A stretch of 64,000 bases of DNA from contig NC_020520.1 in assembly GCF_000348785.1 (NCBI RefSeq), forward strand, positions 2,542,001-2,606,000. Reading direction: 5' to 3'. Shown here in pieces: positions 43,940 to 52,920 of the stretch. Every line of letters begins with the position of its first letter. The first letter of the stretch is position 1. The DNA is from Ilumatobacter coccineus YM16-304 (lineage in GTDB: Bacteria; Actinomycetota; Acidimicrobiia; Acidimicrobiales; Ilumatobacteraceae). The position numbers were made by a program, and so were the translations under genes. Below the pieces are notes generated by a model. The model did no database searches. It saw nothing but the letters and a program-made list of their open reading frames with translations, and was not told where the DNA came from.

Positions 43940-46428
43940 GATGGCAGGCTCACGGTGAAGTCGGGGACCTCTTTGGGGTCGCTGGGCTGCGTCTCGATCG
44001 CCACGGAGTCGAGCGGATCGGCCGCGTTCTCGTTGACGTACACGGCGACGACGTACGTGGTGGGGGCATCGAGCGACGGGAAGGTGTACTCGCCGTTGGC
44101 GTCGGTCTGCGTGACGGCGACCGAGTCGCCGTTCGGGAACTGCTCGGGCAGGAACAGGCGGAGCGTGACGGAGCGTGCGGTCGAGTCGAACCCGTTCACA
44201 CGACCGGTCAGCGAGGCCTGCACGCCGAGCAGGAGATTCTGGACCGGCGCACCGGCGGTCGGGCTGACGTTGACGAGGCGCACGACCGGATCGGTGCCGC
44301 TGCGGCTCGCCGTGAGCGTGTAGGCACCGGGCGACACGTCGGAGAACTCGAACTCACCCGCCGGTTCGTCCGCGGTGAGGAAGGTGAACACGTTGGTGCC
44401 GTCGCTGAGGATGACCGTCGCCTGGGGTTCGGGGTCGCCGTTGATGCCGGTCACCGTGCCTCGGACCACGGTCCGCTCCGGCGACAGCGAGACGTCGACG
44501 CCGTTGACGATCGGCGATCCGGTGAACGGGTTGACGTCGATCACGCGAACCTGCGGGATCACGTTCGCACCGGAGAAGGTGAGCGTGTAGGTGCCGGGTG
44601 CGGGGAGCTGGTTGAAGCCGAACGACCCGGCGGCCGGGCCCTGGCTCACCACGGCCGTGGTGCGCACCACGTCGCCTCCGGTGAGCGTGACCGTGAGCCC
44701 CTGCTCCGGGACACCGTCGACCGTGGCTCGTCCGTTGATCTCGCCGATGGCGGGCACGAGTTGTGCGTTGAAGTTGCCGACCAGTTGGCCCTCGCTCAAC
44801 GCGACGGTGCGCGTCTCGGAGATGTAGCCCGGCCGGCTGATGGTGACGGTGTACTGGCCCGGCGTCGGCAGGTTGCGGACGCGGAACGTTCCCTCGGCGC
44901 CTTCGGTCAGCGACACGGTCTCGACGGTGACGACCTGATCGGTGGCGCTGATCGTGACGCCGCCGAGTGGTTGACCGCGTTCGTCGGTGACCGAGCCCGC
45001 GACGATCCCGTTGCCCGGCTGCAGCGAGAGTTCGAGGTCGCCGAGTCCTTCGCCGGGTTCGACCACGACCGTTCGACGTTCGGTCGCGAAGCCCGGCTTC
45101 TCGACCAGGAGCTCGTAGACGCCCGGCGACGGGACGTTCTCGAGGTTGAACGTGCCGTCGGGCGACACCTCGACGGTGGCCACGAGTGCGTCACCATCGA
45201 CGTCGAGACTGCTCTCGGCGACCAGCGTGATGACCACGCCGGACAGGTCGGACGGGTTTTCGGCGTCGACGCTTCCGCCGACCTCGACCGGCAGGCCGCC
45301 GACGGCGACCGGCTCGAGCGGCGGATTCTCTCCCTTGCCGACGACGATGTCCTGGCCTTCGGAGGCGACCTTGCCGGCGGGGAACCACAACGGTTCGAGG
45401 CCGGCCCCGCTGAGCTTGAGCTTGTAGGTACCGGCTGCGAGGTTCGAGAGCGAGAACGAGCCGGCCTCGTCGGTCACGCCGGATGCGACCGGGGTGGTGA
45501 GGTCGCCGGGCACGAAGAGTTCGGCTTGCACGCCGGCGAGGCCACCGCCGCCCGTCGCCGCGCCGATGTTGCCGGTGAGCGTGCCGGGATCGGTCGGGAC
45601 GACCGCGCCGCCGGGCTCGTCGCTGCTCAGCGCAGCGTCGATCAACTCGTCGGTGACCGCAGCCTCGTCGACGACCGAGTCGAACGTGCGACTCAGCACC
45701 GCGGCGAACACCGCAGCGGCCGTGAGCAGACCGAGCAGCGACATCATCCATCGACCGACTCGCGGTCGCTGCAGGAAGGTGCCGACGGTCTCGACGACCA
45801 CTTCCTCGGAGAGCCCGGCGGCCGAGCCGACGAGATCGCTGCGAACGCCGAACGTGAAGGTCCGGGCTCGAATCTGCCCGAACCACGTTCGGCCACCTTG
45901 CGCGGTGACGCGGATGACCTGGTTTCGTCCGGGCGGCACGACGACGCTCGGCGGGTCGAACGTGAACTCGGCGAGTTCCTCCGGATCGACGGCGAACCCG
46001 TCGGCGCGAGCGACCGCGTTGCCGTCGTTCGACACGACGATGCCGAACGTCGCGGACTTGCCGCCCGTCACCATGGTCGGGTCGAGCTCGATGCTCATCT
46101 CGGCACGCGGCGACACGAGCAGTTCGATGTTCGACAGGTGGAACGACGTCGGGTCGTCGTCGGACACGACGTTCACCGAGATCATGCGCTGCGACGACGG
46201 GTAGTCGGCCGGGAGCGTGACTCGGATCTCGGCGGTCTGCGTGTCGCCCGGGAACAGCGACAGGCGGTCGGGCGTGACCTGCACCCACGCCGGATCGAGA
46301 CCGAACACCTGCACCTGGTACGAATCGATGACCTTCGAGGTGTTGGAGATGGTGACGGTGACCAACCCACCTTCGCCGGGAGCGACCTCGACGTTGTGCG
46401 GGAACGCGACGGCGTGCACGGTGGTCAT
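43936..46428 (-). CDS. Single-pass Ig-like/carboxypeptidase-regulatory-like surface protein (830 residues)
   Basis: Same plan as its two neighbours. Residues 1-215 hold two Ig-like modules, with QVFGLDPAWVQVTPDRLSLF in the first and GGRTWFGQIRART in the second. A membrane helix follows at about 227-246 (WMMSLLGLLTAAAVFAAVLS) after QRPRVGR, so the positive-inside rule puts the N-terminus in the cytoplasm. Six or seven carboxypeptidase-regulatory-like units follow, each starting like GSVTDERGQPLGGVTISATD and ending with a GxYTLT strand. It overlaps both neighbours by ATGA. A scaffold or fibre role with the injection system is inferred. Confidence 0.83.
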   Translation of the reverse strand: MTTVHAVAFPHNVEVAPGEGGLVTVTISNTSKVIDSYQVQVFGLDPAWVQVTPDRLSLFPGDTQTAEIRVTLPADYPSSQRMISVNVVSDDDPTSFHLSNIELLVSPRAEMSIELDPTMVTGGKSATFGIVVSNDGNAVARADGFAVDPEELAEFTFDPPSVVVPPGRNQVIRVTAQGGRTWFGQIRARTFTFGVRSDLVGSAAGLSEEVVVETVGTFLQRPRVGRWMMSLLGLLTAAAVFAAVLSRTFDSVVDEAAVTDELIDAALSSDEPGGAVVPTDPGTLTGNIGAATGGGGLAGVQAELFVPGDLTTPVASGVTDEAGSFSLSNLAAGTYKLKLSGAGLEPLWFPAGKVASEGQDIVVGKGENPPLEPVAVGGLPVEVGGSVDAENPSDLSGVVITLVAESSLDVDGDALVATVEVSPDGTFNLENVPSPGVYELLVEKPGFATERRTVVVEPGEGLGDLELSLQPGNGIVAGSVTDERGQPLGGVTISATDQVVTVETVSLTEGAEGTFRVRNLPTPGQYTVTISRPGYISETRTVALSEGQLVGNFNAQLVPAIGEINGRATVDGVPEQGLTVTLTGGDVVRTTAVVSQGPAAGSFGFNQLPAPGTYTLTFSGANVIPQVRVIDVNPFTGSPIVNGVDVSLSPERTVVRGTVTGINGDPEPQATVILSDGTNVFTFLTADEPAGEFEFSDVSPGAYTLTASRSGTDPVVRLVNVSPTAGAPVQNLLLGVQASLTGRVNGFDSTARSVTLRLFLPEQFPNGDSVAVTQTDANGEYTFPSLDAPTTYVVAVYVNENAADPLDSVAIETQPSDPKEVPDFTVSLPS

Positions 46429-48716
46429 GCGGGCACCGCCGCTCGGGTGACGGCAACGTCGCGCACGACGTCGACGCCACCGACGACGCGGACGAGCACG
46501 ACCTTGCGGTCGACGTCGTCGCGGTCGACCGTCAACGTGTACGTGCCCTCGGCGACACCCGAGAACGCGAACTGACCGGCCGGGTTGGTCGCGCTCACCG
46601 TCGAGCGGCTCGTCTGGCCGTTGCCGAGGGTGACGGTGACATCGCCGACGCCGGTGCCGTCGAGGGTGACGGTGCCGCGGATGTCGGACGTGACGGGGAG
46701 CAGGGTGATGTTGCCGACGTTGGTGGTGCCGGAGGCGAGCAGCGTGGCGCTGACCGTCTCGGTCTGGAACCCTTCGGCCGACACGGTGACCGTGTACCGC
46801 TGTGGCACGTCGAGGTCGGACACCACGAACGAACCGGCGGACCCGGTGGTGAGGGTGGCCGTCTCGGCCTCGGTTTCGCCGCCGGCGACCGTGACCGCGG
46901 CGCCTCCGACCGCCAGGCCGTTCCCGTCGACGGCGGTGCCGGTGACCGTTCCGTTGCCGCCGACGAGTACCGCGCGGAGCCCGGTGCGGTTCTCGCCGGG
47001 TGCGAGGCTGAGCGCCAGAGAGTTGCCTCCGAAGCCCTCGCGCTCGAAGGTCAGCACGTAGGTCTCGGGTGTGTCGAGCCCGACGAACTGGAACTCGCCG
47101 ATCAGACCGGCAGTGGGCGTGGTGGCGGTGAAGGTCTTCTCGCCGGCTCGGGCGGTGACCGTGACGTCGCCGAGTCGGGAGTCGGACTGGTTGACGACGA
47201 TGCCGCTGATCGAGCCGTCGGCGGCACCGAGGCGAACCGTGTTCATGTAGACGGCGTCACCACCGCCGAGTGTCTGGCGCACCTCCTGCGTCTCGAAACC
47301 GTCGCCGCTGATGCGCACGTCGTAGGTCGCCGGGGTGGGGAGGCCTTGCAGGTCGAACGTGAGGTCGGTGGTGACCTGCTCGTAGACCGGAAGCGGGGTG
47401 CCGTCGGGTCCGATGGGGCCGTCGGCAGCCGGCGCCGATCCGTCACCGACGATCGGGGCGCCGGCACCGTCGACGCCTGCGCCAGCGTCGGCGGGAGCCG
47501 CCACGGCTCCCTCGGGGACCGGGGTGGCGGTCACGGTGAGCACCACGTCGGCCGAGTCGGCCGGCGGGGCGACCGCACCGCGGAGGCGGCCGACATCGCC
47601 CGAGATCTCGATGTCGAGACCCGACGACGCGGCCAGTTCGTCGGGCGTGGCGACCGAGGTGGGGACGATCGGGATCTGCATCGCCTCGTCGGGGGTCGGC
47701 ACACCGGGGTACCAGAGATCGTCGTAGCCGTCGGCGCTGAACCGGAGGAGGTAGGTGCCGGGTACGAGTGCAGTGAGCGCGTACCGGCCGTCTTCTCCCG
47801 ACGCGACCGAGCCGACCGGCAGGAGTTCGCCATCGGCGGTGACGCGGTTCGCTTCGACCGTGATCCGCTCGACGCCCTCGCCGGTGGTGGCCGCGGTGAT
47901 GCGACCTTCGGCGAGTCCGGCGATGTCGGCGAGCGGGATGTTGTCGGCTCCGCCCACGAAGTCGGTGGCGACCGCCTTGGTGACCACGTCGCCGTCGCGG
48001 ATCTCGCTGATGACCCAGAGGAAGATCAGCGCCCAGAGGAGCACGATGCACGCGAGGATGACCGCCGTGATGAGGCCCCGAGGAATACGCGGCTTCTGAT
48101 TGAACGACGCGCTCTGTTCGACGACGGTGTCGTCGATCTGCGCGGTGACGACGATCGCGTGGGGGAGCGGTTGACCGAACCACGGGCGCGGCCCACGGAG
48201 GTCGATGTCGACGCGAGCCGATTCGCCGTACGGCAGGACGATGCTCTGTGGTTCGACCCGGCAGTCGATCGCCCGAGTCGGTTCCCACGCGTTGACCGTG
48301 ACCTCGACCTCGGTGTTCGACGTGTTCGCCACCGTCGCCGCGAACCGGGCCTTGGCACCGCCCGAGACGATCGACGGGGTGAGCGTGAGTTGGAGATCGA
48401 CGATCTCCTCGACCGTGAGCCAGAAGTCCTGCACGCTCTCGCGGGTCGCATCGAGGGTCGAGACGACTCGCACGACCACGAGGTAGTCGCCCGCCGGACA
48501 GGTGCGAGGAATGTCGAAGACGACGCCGACCGAGTCGGAGGCGTCGGGAAACACGCTGAGTAGCGGCCGTTCGAGCCGAACCCAGTCGGGGTTGATGCCG
48601 TCGACCAGCGCGGTGATGCCGTCGATGACGTCGGCGGTGTTGGTGACCTGGATGTCGACGCGCGCGGACCGGCCCGGAGTGACCGAGAGGTGAGAGGTCT
48701 CGAGGGCGGTGATCAT
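46425..48716 (-). CDS. Single-pass Ig-like/carboxypeptidase-regulatory-like surface protein (763 residues)
   Basis: First of the three paralogs in the operon, 15 bp behind the cap-protein gene. Residues 1-205 are two Ig-like domains (TALVDGINPDWVRLERPLLS and RGPRPWFGQPLPH). A membrane helix at about 213-236 (LITAVILACIVLLWALIFLW) follows NQKPRIPRG, again predicting N-inside. Outside come about five carboxypeptidase-regulatory-like units separated by an Ala/Gly/Pro linker around 400-440. There is no sortase or LPXTG signal and no catalytic residue set, so these are structural domains rather than peptidases. Confidence 0.83.
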   Translation of the reverse strand: MITALETSHLSVTPGRSARVDIQVTNTADVIDGITALVDGINPDWVRLERPLLSVFPDASDSVGVVFDIPRTCPAGDYLVVVRVVSTLDATRESVQDFWLTVEEIVDLQLTLTPSIVSGGAKARFAATVANTSNTEVEVTVNAWEPTRAIDCRVEPQSIVLPYGESARVDIDLRGPRPWFGQPLPHAIVVTAQIDDTVVEQSASFNQKPRIPRGLITAVILACIVLLWALIFLWVISEIRDGDVVTKAVATDFVGGADNIPLADIAGLAEGRITAATTGEGVERITVEANRVTADGELLPVGSVASGEDGRYALTALVPGTYLLRFSADGYDDLWYPGVPTPDEAMQIPIVPTSVATPDELAASSGLDIEISGDVGRLRGAVAPPADSADVVLTVTATPVPEGAVAAPADAGAGVDGAGAPIVGDGSAPAADGPIGPDGTPLPVYEQVTTDLTFDLQGLPTPATYDVRISGDGFETQEVRQTLGGGDAVYMNTVRLGAADGSISGIVVNQSDSRLGDVTVTARAGEKTFTATTPTAGLIGEFQFVGLDTPETYVLTFEREGFGGNSLALSLAPGENRTGLRAVLVGGNGTVTGTAVDGNGLAVGGAAVTVAGGETEAETATLTTGSAGSFVVSDLDVPQRYTVTVSAEGFQTETVSATLLASGTTNVGNITLLPVTSDIRGTVTLDGTGVGDVTVTLGNGQTSRSTVSATNPAGQFAFSGVAEGTYTLTVDRDDVDRKVVLVRVVGGVDVVRDVAVTRAAVPA

Positions 48717-48731
48717 CGGATCAGACTTCGA

Positions 48732-49529
48732 TCACTCGAAGCGCACGCCTCCGGTTGCGGGGACGGCCATGGTGAGCGGAGGTTCGGTCTCGATCGTGAT
48801 CTCGTCGTCGACGCCGGTTCGCAGCACGAACCGTCCGGTGGCGTTGACGTGGCTGGCGTCGATGCTCGATCTGACCACCGCACCGATCGCGCCTCGTTCG
48901 ACGGCGTGGAGCACTTCGCCGGCGACCCGGCGACGAGTGTCGGGTCCGTTGCCGGTGAATTGCGGGGTGACCGAGTCGAACCGGCCGATGGTGGTCTCGA
49001 TGGTCTCGATCGGTGGGCCCGCCTCGGTGAACACGCCGATGTCGAACTCGCTCGACAACACGACGTTGATGCCGGGTTTGACCTTGCCTTCGAGCGCTTT
49101 GAACACGTCCATGTGGTCTTCGCCCGCACGGGCGATCTCGACGCGCGGCGGGTCGAGTTCGGCCATGCTCGCCGGAAGGAACTCGCGAGGAATCGTGGCG
49201 TGGGCGAGCAGCGAGCGCAGCAGCCCGGCGAGCAACGCTCGTTCGTCGCCGTGGTCGGAAGTCCACGCGGTGACGACGTAGCGCAACTCGAGCACCGGCA
49301 GCGCCGGCTGATGGACGCGTACACCGTCACGGGTGACGGTCCGCAGACCGCTGTTCGCCTGCGTGGTCGACCGACGGATGTCCCACAGGAAGACGTTGAC
49401 GGTCGGTCGGGTGAGCTTGGCGCTCCACTCGCGATCGGGTGCTTCGAACGCCACGTCGACGTCGGTGGCGCTGAGGGGCACGGTGGCACGCAACAGTGCT
49501 TCGAGACTGTCGTCGATGTGCTCCAGCAC
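48732..49529 (-). CDS. DUF4255 (Pvc16/Afp16 N-terminal-like) tube-terminator or cap protein
   Basis: 265 residues from GTG 49529, chosen because GGGAGG lies a few bases upstream and the frame further up is not protein-like. Landmarks are VLEHIDDSLEALLRATVPLS, VDVAFEAPDREWSAKLTRPT, VNVFLWDIRRST, LELRYVVTAWTSDHGDERAL and a long beta C-terminal part. DUF4255 is the N-terminal domain of the Pvc16 family that caps tube and sheath at the end far from the baseplate. Its co-transcription with three membrane proteins suggests that the cap end, rather than the baseplate, might be what meets them. Confidence 0.9.
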   Translation of the reverse strand: MLEHIDDSLEALLRATVPLSATDVDVAFEAPDREWSAKLTRPTVNVFLWDIRRSTTQANSGLRTVTRDGVRVHQPALPVLELRYVVTAWTSDHGDERALLAGLLRSLLAHATIPREFLPASMAELDPPRVEIARAGEDHMDVFKALEGKVKPGINVVLSSEFDIGVFTEAGPPIETIETTIGRFDSVTPQFTGNGPDTRRRVAGEVLHAVERGAIGAVVRSSIDASHVNATGRFVLRTGVDDEITIETEPPLTMAVPATGGVRFE

Positions 49530-49658
49530 CTGCGCCCTCCCAGACCTTGTTCTGATCGCAGCACGCGCCGTGATCGCTGGTCCGATGGTAGCCGAACTCA
49601 GGGGTCGAAGGGCGGTGGGGGAGATGTTGCTCGTCGAAGCTGAGGTAGTGTTCGCCCG

Positions 49659-50165
49659 GTGAAACACGGGGGGAGCGACGCAGCAGCGGCGAACCGGCGC
49701 GCATGGAGCCGCCTGGTGGGCTCTGTCGCCGCGGTGATCCTGCTCGTGTCGTGCTCCGGCGGCAGTGACGGTGTCGACGGCGAGTCGGTGATCGAGGTCG
49801 GGTCACAGGGACCTGGCACGTGTCTGGCTGTGCCGCTCGAGCAGGGACCCGAGATCGACTCGCTCCCGGTGACCGATTGCGGCGAACCGCACAGCCACGA
49901 GATCTACTCGGTGCCGGTGCTCGACGACGAGACCTATCCGGTGTATCCGGGATTCGACGAGCTCGAGGCGTTCGCCCAGGCGGCGTGCCTCCGCGATTTC
50001 GAGGGCTACGTCGGCATCAGCGCGTTCGACTCCGATCTGTTCTACTCGTGGATCGTCCCGACGCTCACCAGTTGGGACCAGGAGAACGATCGCGAAGTGC
50101 TGTGCGTCGCCGGGAACAGCAACGGCGCGCCGCTCGTCGGCACCGTGCGCAACAGCGAACGCTGA
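49659..50165 (+). CDS. Septum-formation-like lipoprotein
   Basis: 168 residues, start GTG. After a basic start, the hydrophobic stretch VGSVAAVILLVSCSGG carries a lipobox ending at Cys (LVSC). The mature part follows the actinobacterial septum-formation family pattern: GTCLAVPLEQ, then VTDCGEPHSHEIYSVPVL, a mid Cys (AACLRDF), and W...VLCVAG near the end. Cysteines are spaced for two disulfides. It is divergent from the cap-protein operon (129 bp between), so a shared promoter region is possible, but it is a widespread housekeeping-type family. Confidence 0.8.
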   Translation: MKHGGSDAAAANRRAWSRLVGSVAAVILLVSCSGGSDGVDGESVIEVGSQGPGTCLAVPLEQGPEIDSLPVTDCGEPHSHEIYSVPVLDDETYPVYPGFDELEAFAQAACLRDFEGYVGISAFDSDLFYSWIVPTLTSWDQENDREVLCVAGNSNGAPLVGTVRNSER

Positions 50166-50207
50166 ACGAGGCTGCTGAGTCGCTGCTGCTGACTCAGTCG
50201 CGGCGAC

Positions 50208-50408
50208 TCAGTCCGGCGTGTCGTCGTCGCCGTCCCATTCTTCGTCGGCGTCGTCCCAGGCGTCGTTGCGCTTGTCGACGGTCGAGCGCCAGTTCTCGGC
50301 CTCGCCCCGGGTGTCGTACGGCCCGAGTGTGTCGTCTCCCGGCCCACGCTCGTCGGCGCGTACCGCCTTGCTCCGCCCGAGGTCCCAGTACCACTTGACA
50401 TCGCTCAT
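50208..50408 (-). CDS. Small acidic actinobacterial protein, function unknown
   Basis: 66 residues from ATG 50408. It starts MSDVKWYWDLGRSKAVRADE and continues with GPYDTRGEAENWRSTVDKRN, ending in an Asp/Glu-rich tail. The pattern (W.YD..t..VE.g...g....GPY.TReEAe.Al) is that of a short conserved actinobacterial protein. No catalytic motif. Divergent from the RNA methyltransferase gene, 36 bp apart. Confidence 0.75.
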   Translation of the reverse strand: MSDVKWYWDLGRSKAVRADERGPGDDTLGPYDTRGEAENWRSTVDKRNDAWDDADEEWDGDDDTPD

Positions 50409-50444
50409 GGAACCAGTCTGCCATCCGGGCCGTACGATGCGGAG

Positions 50445-51719
50445 ATGGATACTCCCCGTACGGTGACCGTGAGCCCCGACCGTCTGGTCGCCGGTGGCGA
50501 AGCGATGGGTCGACTCGACGACGGGCGAGTGGTCTTCGTGCGTGGCGTGTTGCCCGGCGAAGAAGCCGAGGCCGTGGTTCGCAACGACCGCAAGGACTTC
50601 GTTCGCGCCGAGCTCGCCTCGCCCGACGACGTCACCGAGGCGTCGCCGCAACGCGTCGTACCCACCTGCCCGCATCGGGTGGCCGGTTGCGGTGGGTGCG
50701 GCTGGATGCACCTCGACACTCGACATCAACTCGAGGCCAAGGTCGAGATCGTCAAAGAGTCGCTTCGACGTGTCGGGAAGCTCGACGTCGAGGTGGTTGA
50801 ACAACTGGTCGAGGCTGGAGCTTCGGTCGAGCCGTACGGCTACCGCACCACGATCCGGCTCACCGGTCTGCCGTCGAAGGTCGGCCGAGGAGTCGGGTTC
50901 CGCGAGGAACGCAGCGACGAGATCGTTCCCATCGACCACTGCCAGGTCGCTCACGAGAACATCGCCAGGCTCATCCGCAACCTCACGGTTGCACCAGGGG
51001 TCGAGTTGACGTTGAGGACCTCGGAGGCGACCGGGGGCGTCACGGCACGCTGGACGAAGCCCGAAGATCGCCGTCGTCGCGGCGAGAAGCGCCGCACGAT
51101 CGACGCGAAGAAGGGTGAGCAGGCCGTGAGCGGTCTGCACTCGAGCGTGCACATCGGCGATCGTGCGTTCCTGACCGAACGTGTCGCCGACGTCAACCTC
51201 CGGGTGTCGGCGCCGTCGTTCTTCCAGAGCGGCGTGCAGGCCGCCGAACTCCTCGTCGACGCCGTCGAGCGGGCTGCCCCCGAACTCGGGCGTGCCAAGC
51301 ATGCGCTCGACGCCTACGGCGGCATCGGATTGTTCGCCGCGACCGTGATGCGCCCGGCGCGCCACGTCACGCTCGTCGAGTCGTCACGCTCGGCGTGTCT
51401 CGACGCCGAGGCGAACCTCGAGGGTCGCAGCCACACGATCGTCCGCAGCGACATGGCGAAGTGGGCGCTCCCGGAAGGCTCGCCGCCGATCGACGTGATC
51501 GTGGCCGATCCGGCACGTCCCGGCCTCGCCAAGCCGGGCGTCGGTGCACTCGCGGCCACCGAAGCACCGGTGCTCGTGTTGGTGTCGTGCGACCCGGTGT
51601 CGCTCGCCCGTGACACGCAACTCCTCGCCGAGCACGGCTACACCGCCGAGCGCGTGGAAGTGCTCGACCTGTTCCCGCAGACGCATCACGTCGAAACGGT
51701 CACCCGGTTCGTGCGCTGA
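50445..51719 (+). CDS. Class I SAM-dependent RNA 5-methyluridine methyltransferase, TrmA/RlmD family
   Basis: 424 residues. An N-terminal TRAM domain (about 5-58) is followed by the iron-sulfur ligands C75-x5-C81-G-G-C84 (CPHRVAGCGGCG). The SAM fold appears around 295 with ALDAYGGIGLFAATV, then VIVADPARPG, and the catalytic cysteine sits in LVSCDPVSLARD. This is the set found in RlmD/RlmC/TrmA enzymes that methylate uridine C5 in rRNA or tRNA; the exact site cannot be told. It ends 12 bp before the convergent reductase gene. Confidence 0.9.
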   Translation: MDTPRTVTVSPDRLVAGGEAMGRLDDGRVVFVRGVLPGEEAEAVVRNDRKDFVRAELASPDDVTEASPQRVVPTCPHRVAGCGGCGWMHLDTRHQLEAKVEIVKESLRRVGKLDVEVVEQLVEAGASVEPYGYRTTIRLTGLPSKVGRGVGFREERSDEIVPIDHCQVAHENIARLIRNLTVAPGVELTLRTSEATGGVTARWTKPEDRRRRGEKRRTIDAKKGEQAVSGLHSSVHIGDRAFLTERVADVNLRVSAPSFFQSGVQAAELLVDAVERAAPELGRAKHALDAYGGIGLFAATVMRPARHVTLVESSRSACLDAEANLEGRSHTIVRSDMAKWALPEGSPPIDVIVADPARPGLAKPGVGALAATEAPVLVLVSCDPVSLARDTQLLAEHGYTAERVEVLDLFPQTHHVETVTRFVR

Positions 51720-51731
51720 CCGCCCCGTGCG

Positions 51732-52328
51732 TCAGCGGGCGATCCGCGTGATCGACCGCTCGACGCGATCGAGGAACGTCACTCGCTCGTCATCGCTGCG
51801 GTTGTCGATGCCGTAGAAGGCGATCCAGTGGCACCGCGCCAACGGATGACACATCGCTCGCACACTGCGGAACAGCGTGCGCTTGCCGCCTTCGCCCTGT
51901 GCGCTGTTGATCAGCTTCGACGAACCGTGCGAGGTGACCGCCACGATGCGCTTGACGTTGCGCAGCTTCGGCACGAGTCGGTTCGCCCCGTCGGGCAACT
52001 CCCAGGCGACACCGGCGGCGAAGACCCGGTCGATCCAGCCCTTGAGCATCGCCGGTTGCCCCGACCACCACGTCGGGTAGACGAAGACCAGCGTGTCGGC
52101 CCACCGAAGATCGTCGGCGTAGGTCTGCAACTCGGCGGCGACGCCGGGCTGGATGTGGTTGCGATGCTCGTCGGCGGTGAGTTCGGGGGAGAAGCCCTCC
52201 GCGTAGAGGTCGTGAAACCGAACGGTCGCGTCGGTGGCGGCGAGTCCGGCGAGGGTCCGGTCTCGGGCGGCGGCGATGAAACTGTCGTCGAGCGGATGGC
52301 AGTACACGACGAGGACGTTGCGGCTCAT
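51732..52328 (-). CDS. NAD(P)H:quinone oxidoreductase-like flavoprotein (second of tandem pair)
   Basis: 198 residues from ATG 52328. Flavodoxin-like fold of the NQO/MdaB-type family: VLVVYCHPLDDSFIAA at the start (phosphate loop region), FHDLYAEGF, and VFVYPTWWSGQPAMLKGWID, which contacts the FMN/FAD ring. The C-terminal region has AVTSHGSSKLINS. It probably carries out two-electron reduction of quinones or enones. Its ATG overlaps the stop of the related upstream gene. Confidence 0.88.
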   Translation of the reverse strand: MSRNVLVVYCHPLDDSFIAAARDRTLAGLAATDATVRFHDLYAEGFSPELTADEHRNHIQPGVAAELQTYADDLRWADTLVFVYPTWWSGQPAMLKGWIDRVFAAGVAWELPDGANRLVPKLRNVKRIVAVTSHGSSKLINSAQGEGGKRTLFRSVRAMCHPLARCHWIAFYGIDNRSDDERVTFLDRVERSITRIAR

Positions 52329-52918
52329 CGCAGACCCGCCATGGTGCGCTCGACGCTGCTCGCGAACTCGGTACGACCGGTGTGATCTTCGGTGTCGATG
52401 GCGTACAGCGGCAGCCAGGTCGTCTTGGTCTTCAACCCGCACGAGAGCCGCAGCGTTCGGAGCAGTGATCGACGTCCGCAGTCGTTGATCAGCTTGACGT
52501 ACCAGCGCGGCGACCCGTACGTGGTGATGCCGACGATGCGTCGGACGTTGGTGAGGCCTGGTCGCACCTTGCCGGTCTTGTCGTCGAAGCGGAATCCGAC
52601 GCCGGGGACGAGCACGCGGTCGAGCCATCCCTTCAAGAGCGCCGGGAGCCCACCCCACCACGTGGGATAGACGAACACGACCGCGTCGACGGAGGTGATC
52701 AGCCGGGCGTGTTCCTCGATCATCGGATCCTGGATGGGGTCGTCGGTGTGGTACGCCGCACGCTCGCCGGGTGACATCGCGGCGCGAAACCCGATCGCGG
52801 CGAGGTCGAGCAGGGTCACCTCGTGGCCCGCCGACGAGAGGCCACTCACCGCTCGCCGGGCGAGTTCGTGGGCGTAGCTGTCGGGATTGGGGTGCGCCAG
52901 GATCACTGCGGCATGCAT
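52325..52918 (-). CDS. NAD(P)H:quinone oxidoreductase-like flavoprotein (first of tandem pair)
   Basis: 197 residues, paralog of the next gene: AAVILAHPNPDSYAHELARR, LDLAAIGF, FVYPTWWGGLPALLKGWLDR and GITTYGSPRWYVKLINDCGR. The two genes overlap by 4 bp (ATGA) and are 2 bp from the TSUP transporter gene, so the three form one operon. Divergence between the copies suggests different substrates or a heterodimer. Confidence 0.88.
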   Translation of the reverse strand: MHAAVILAHPNPDSYAHELARRAVSGLSSAGHEVTLLDLAAIGFRAAMSPGERAAYHTDDPIQDPMIEEHARLITSVDAVVFVYPTWWGGLPALLKGWLDRVLVPGVGFRFDDKTGKVRPGLTNVRRIVGITTYGSPRWYVKLINDCGRRSLLRTLRLSCGLKTKTTWLPLYAIDTEDHTGRTEFASSVERTMAGLR

Positions 52919-52920
52919 GC

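Noticed and set aside
20231-49529. Integrated prophage or R-type pyocin remnant
   Set aside because: No integrase, capsid, portal, terminase, holin or endolysin gene; the ATPase, DUF4255, DUF4157-like and LysM proteins fit eCIS instead.
49530-49667. N-terminal extension of the DUF4255 protein up to 49667
   Set aside because: The extra 46 residues are Ser/Thr/Arg-rich and the GTG at 49529 has a good Shine-Dalgarno and begins the conserved part.
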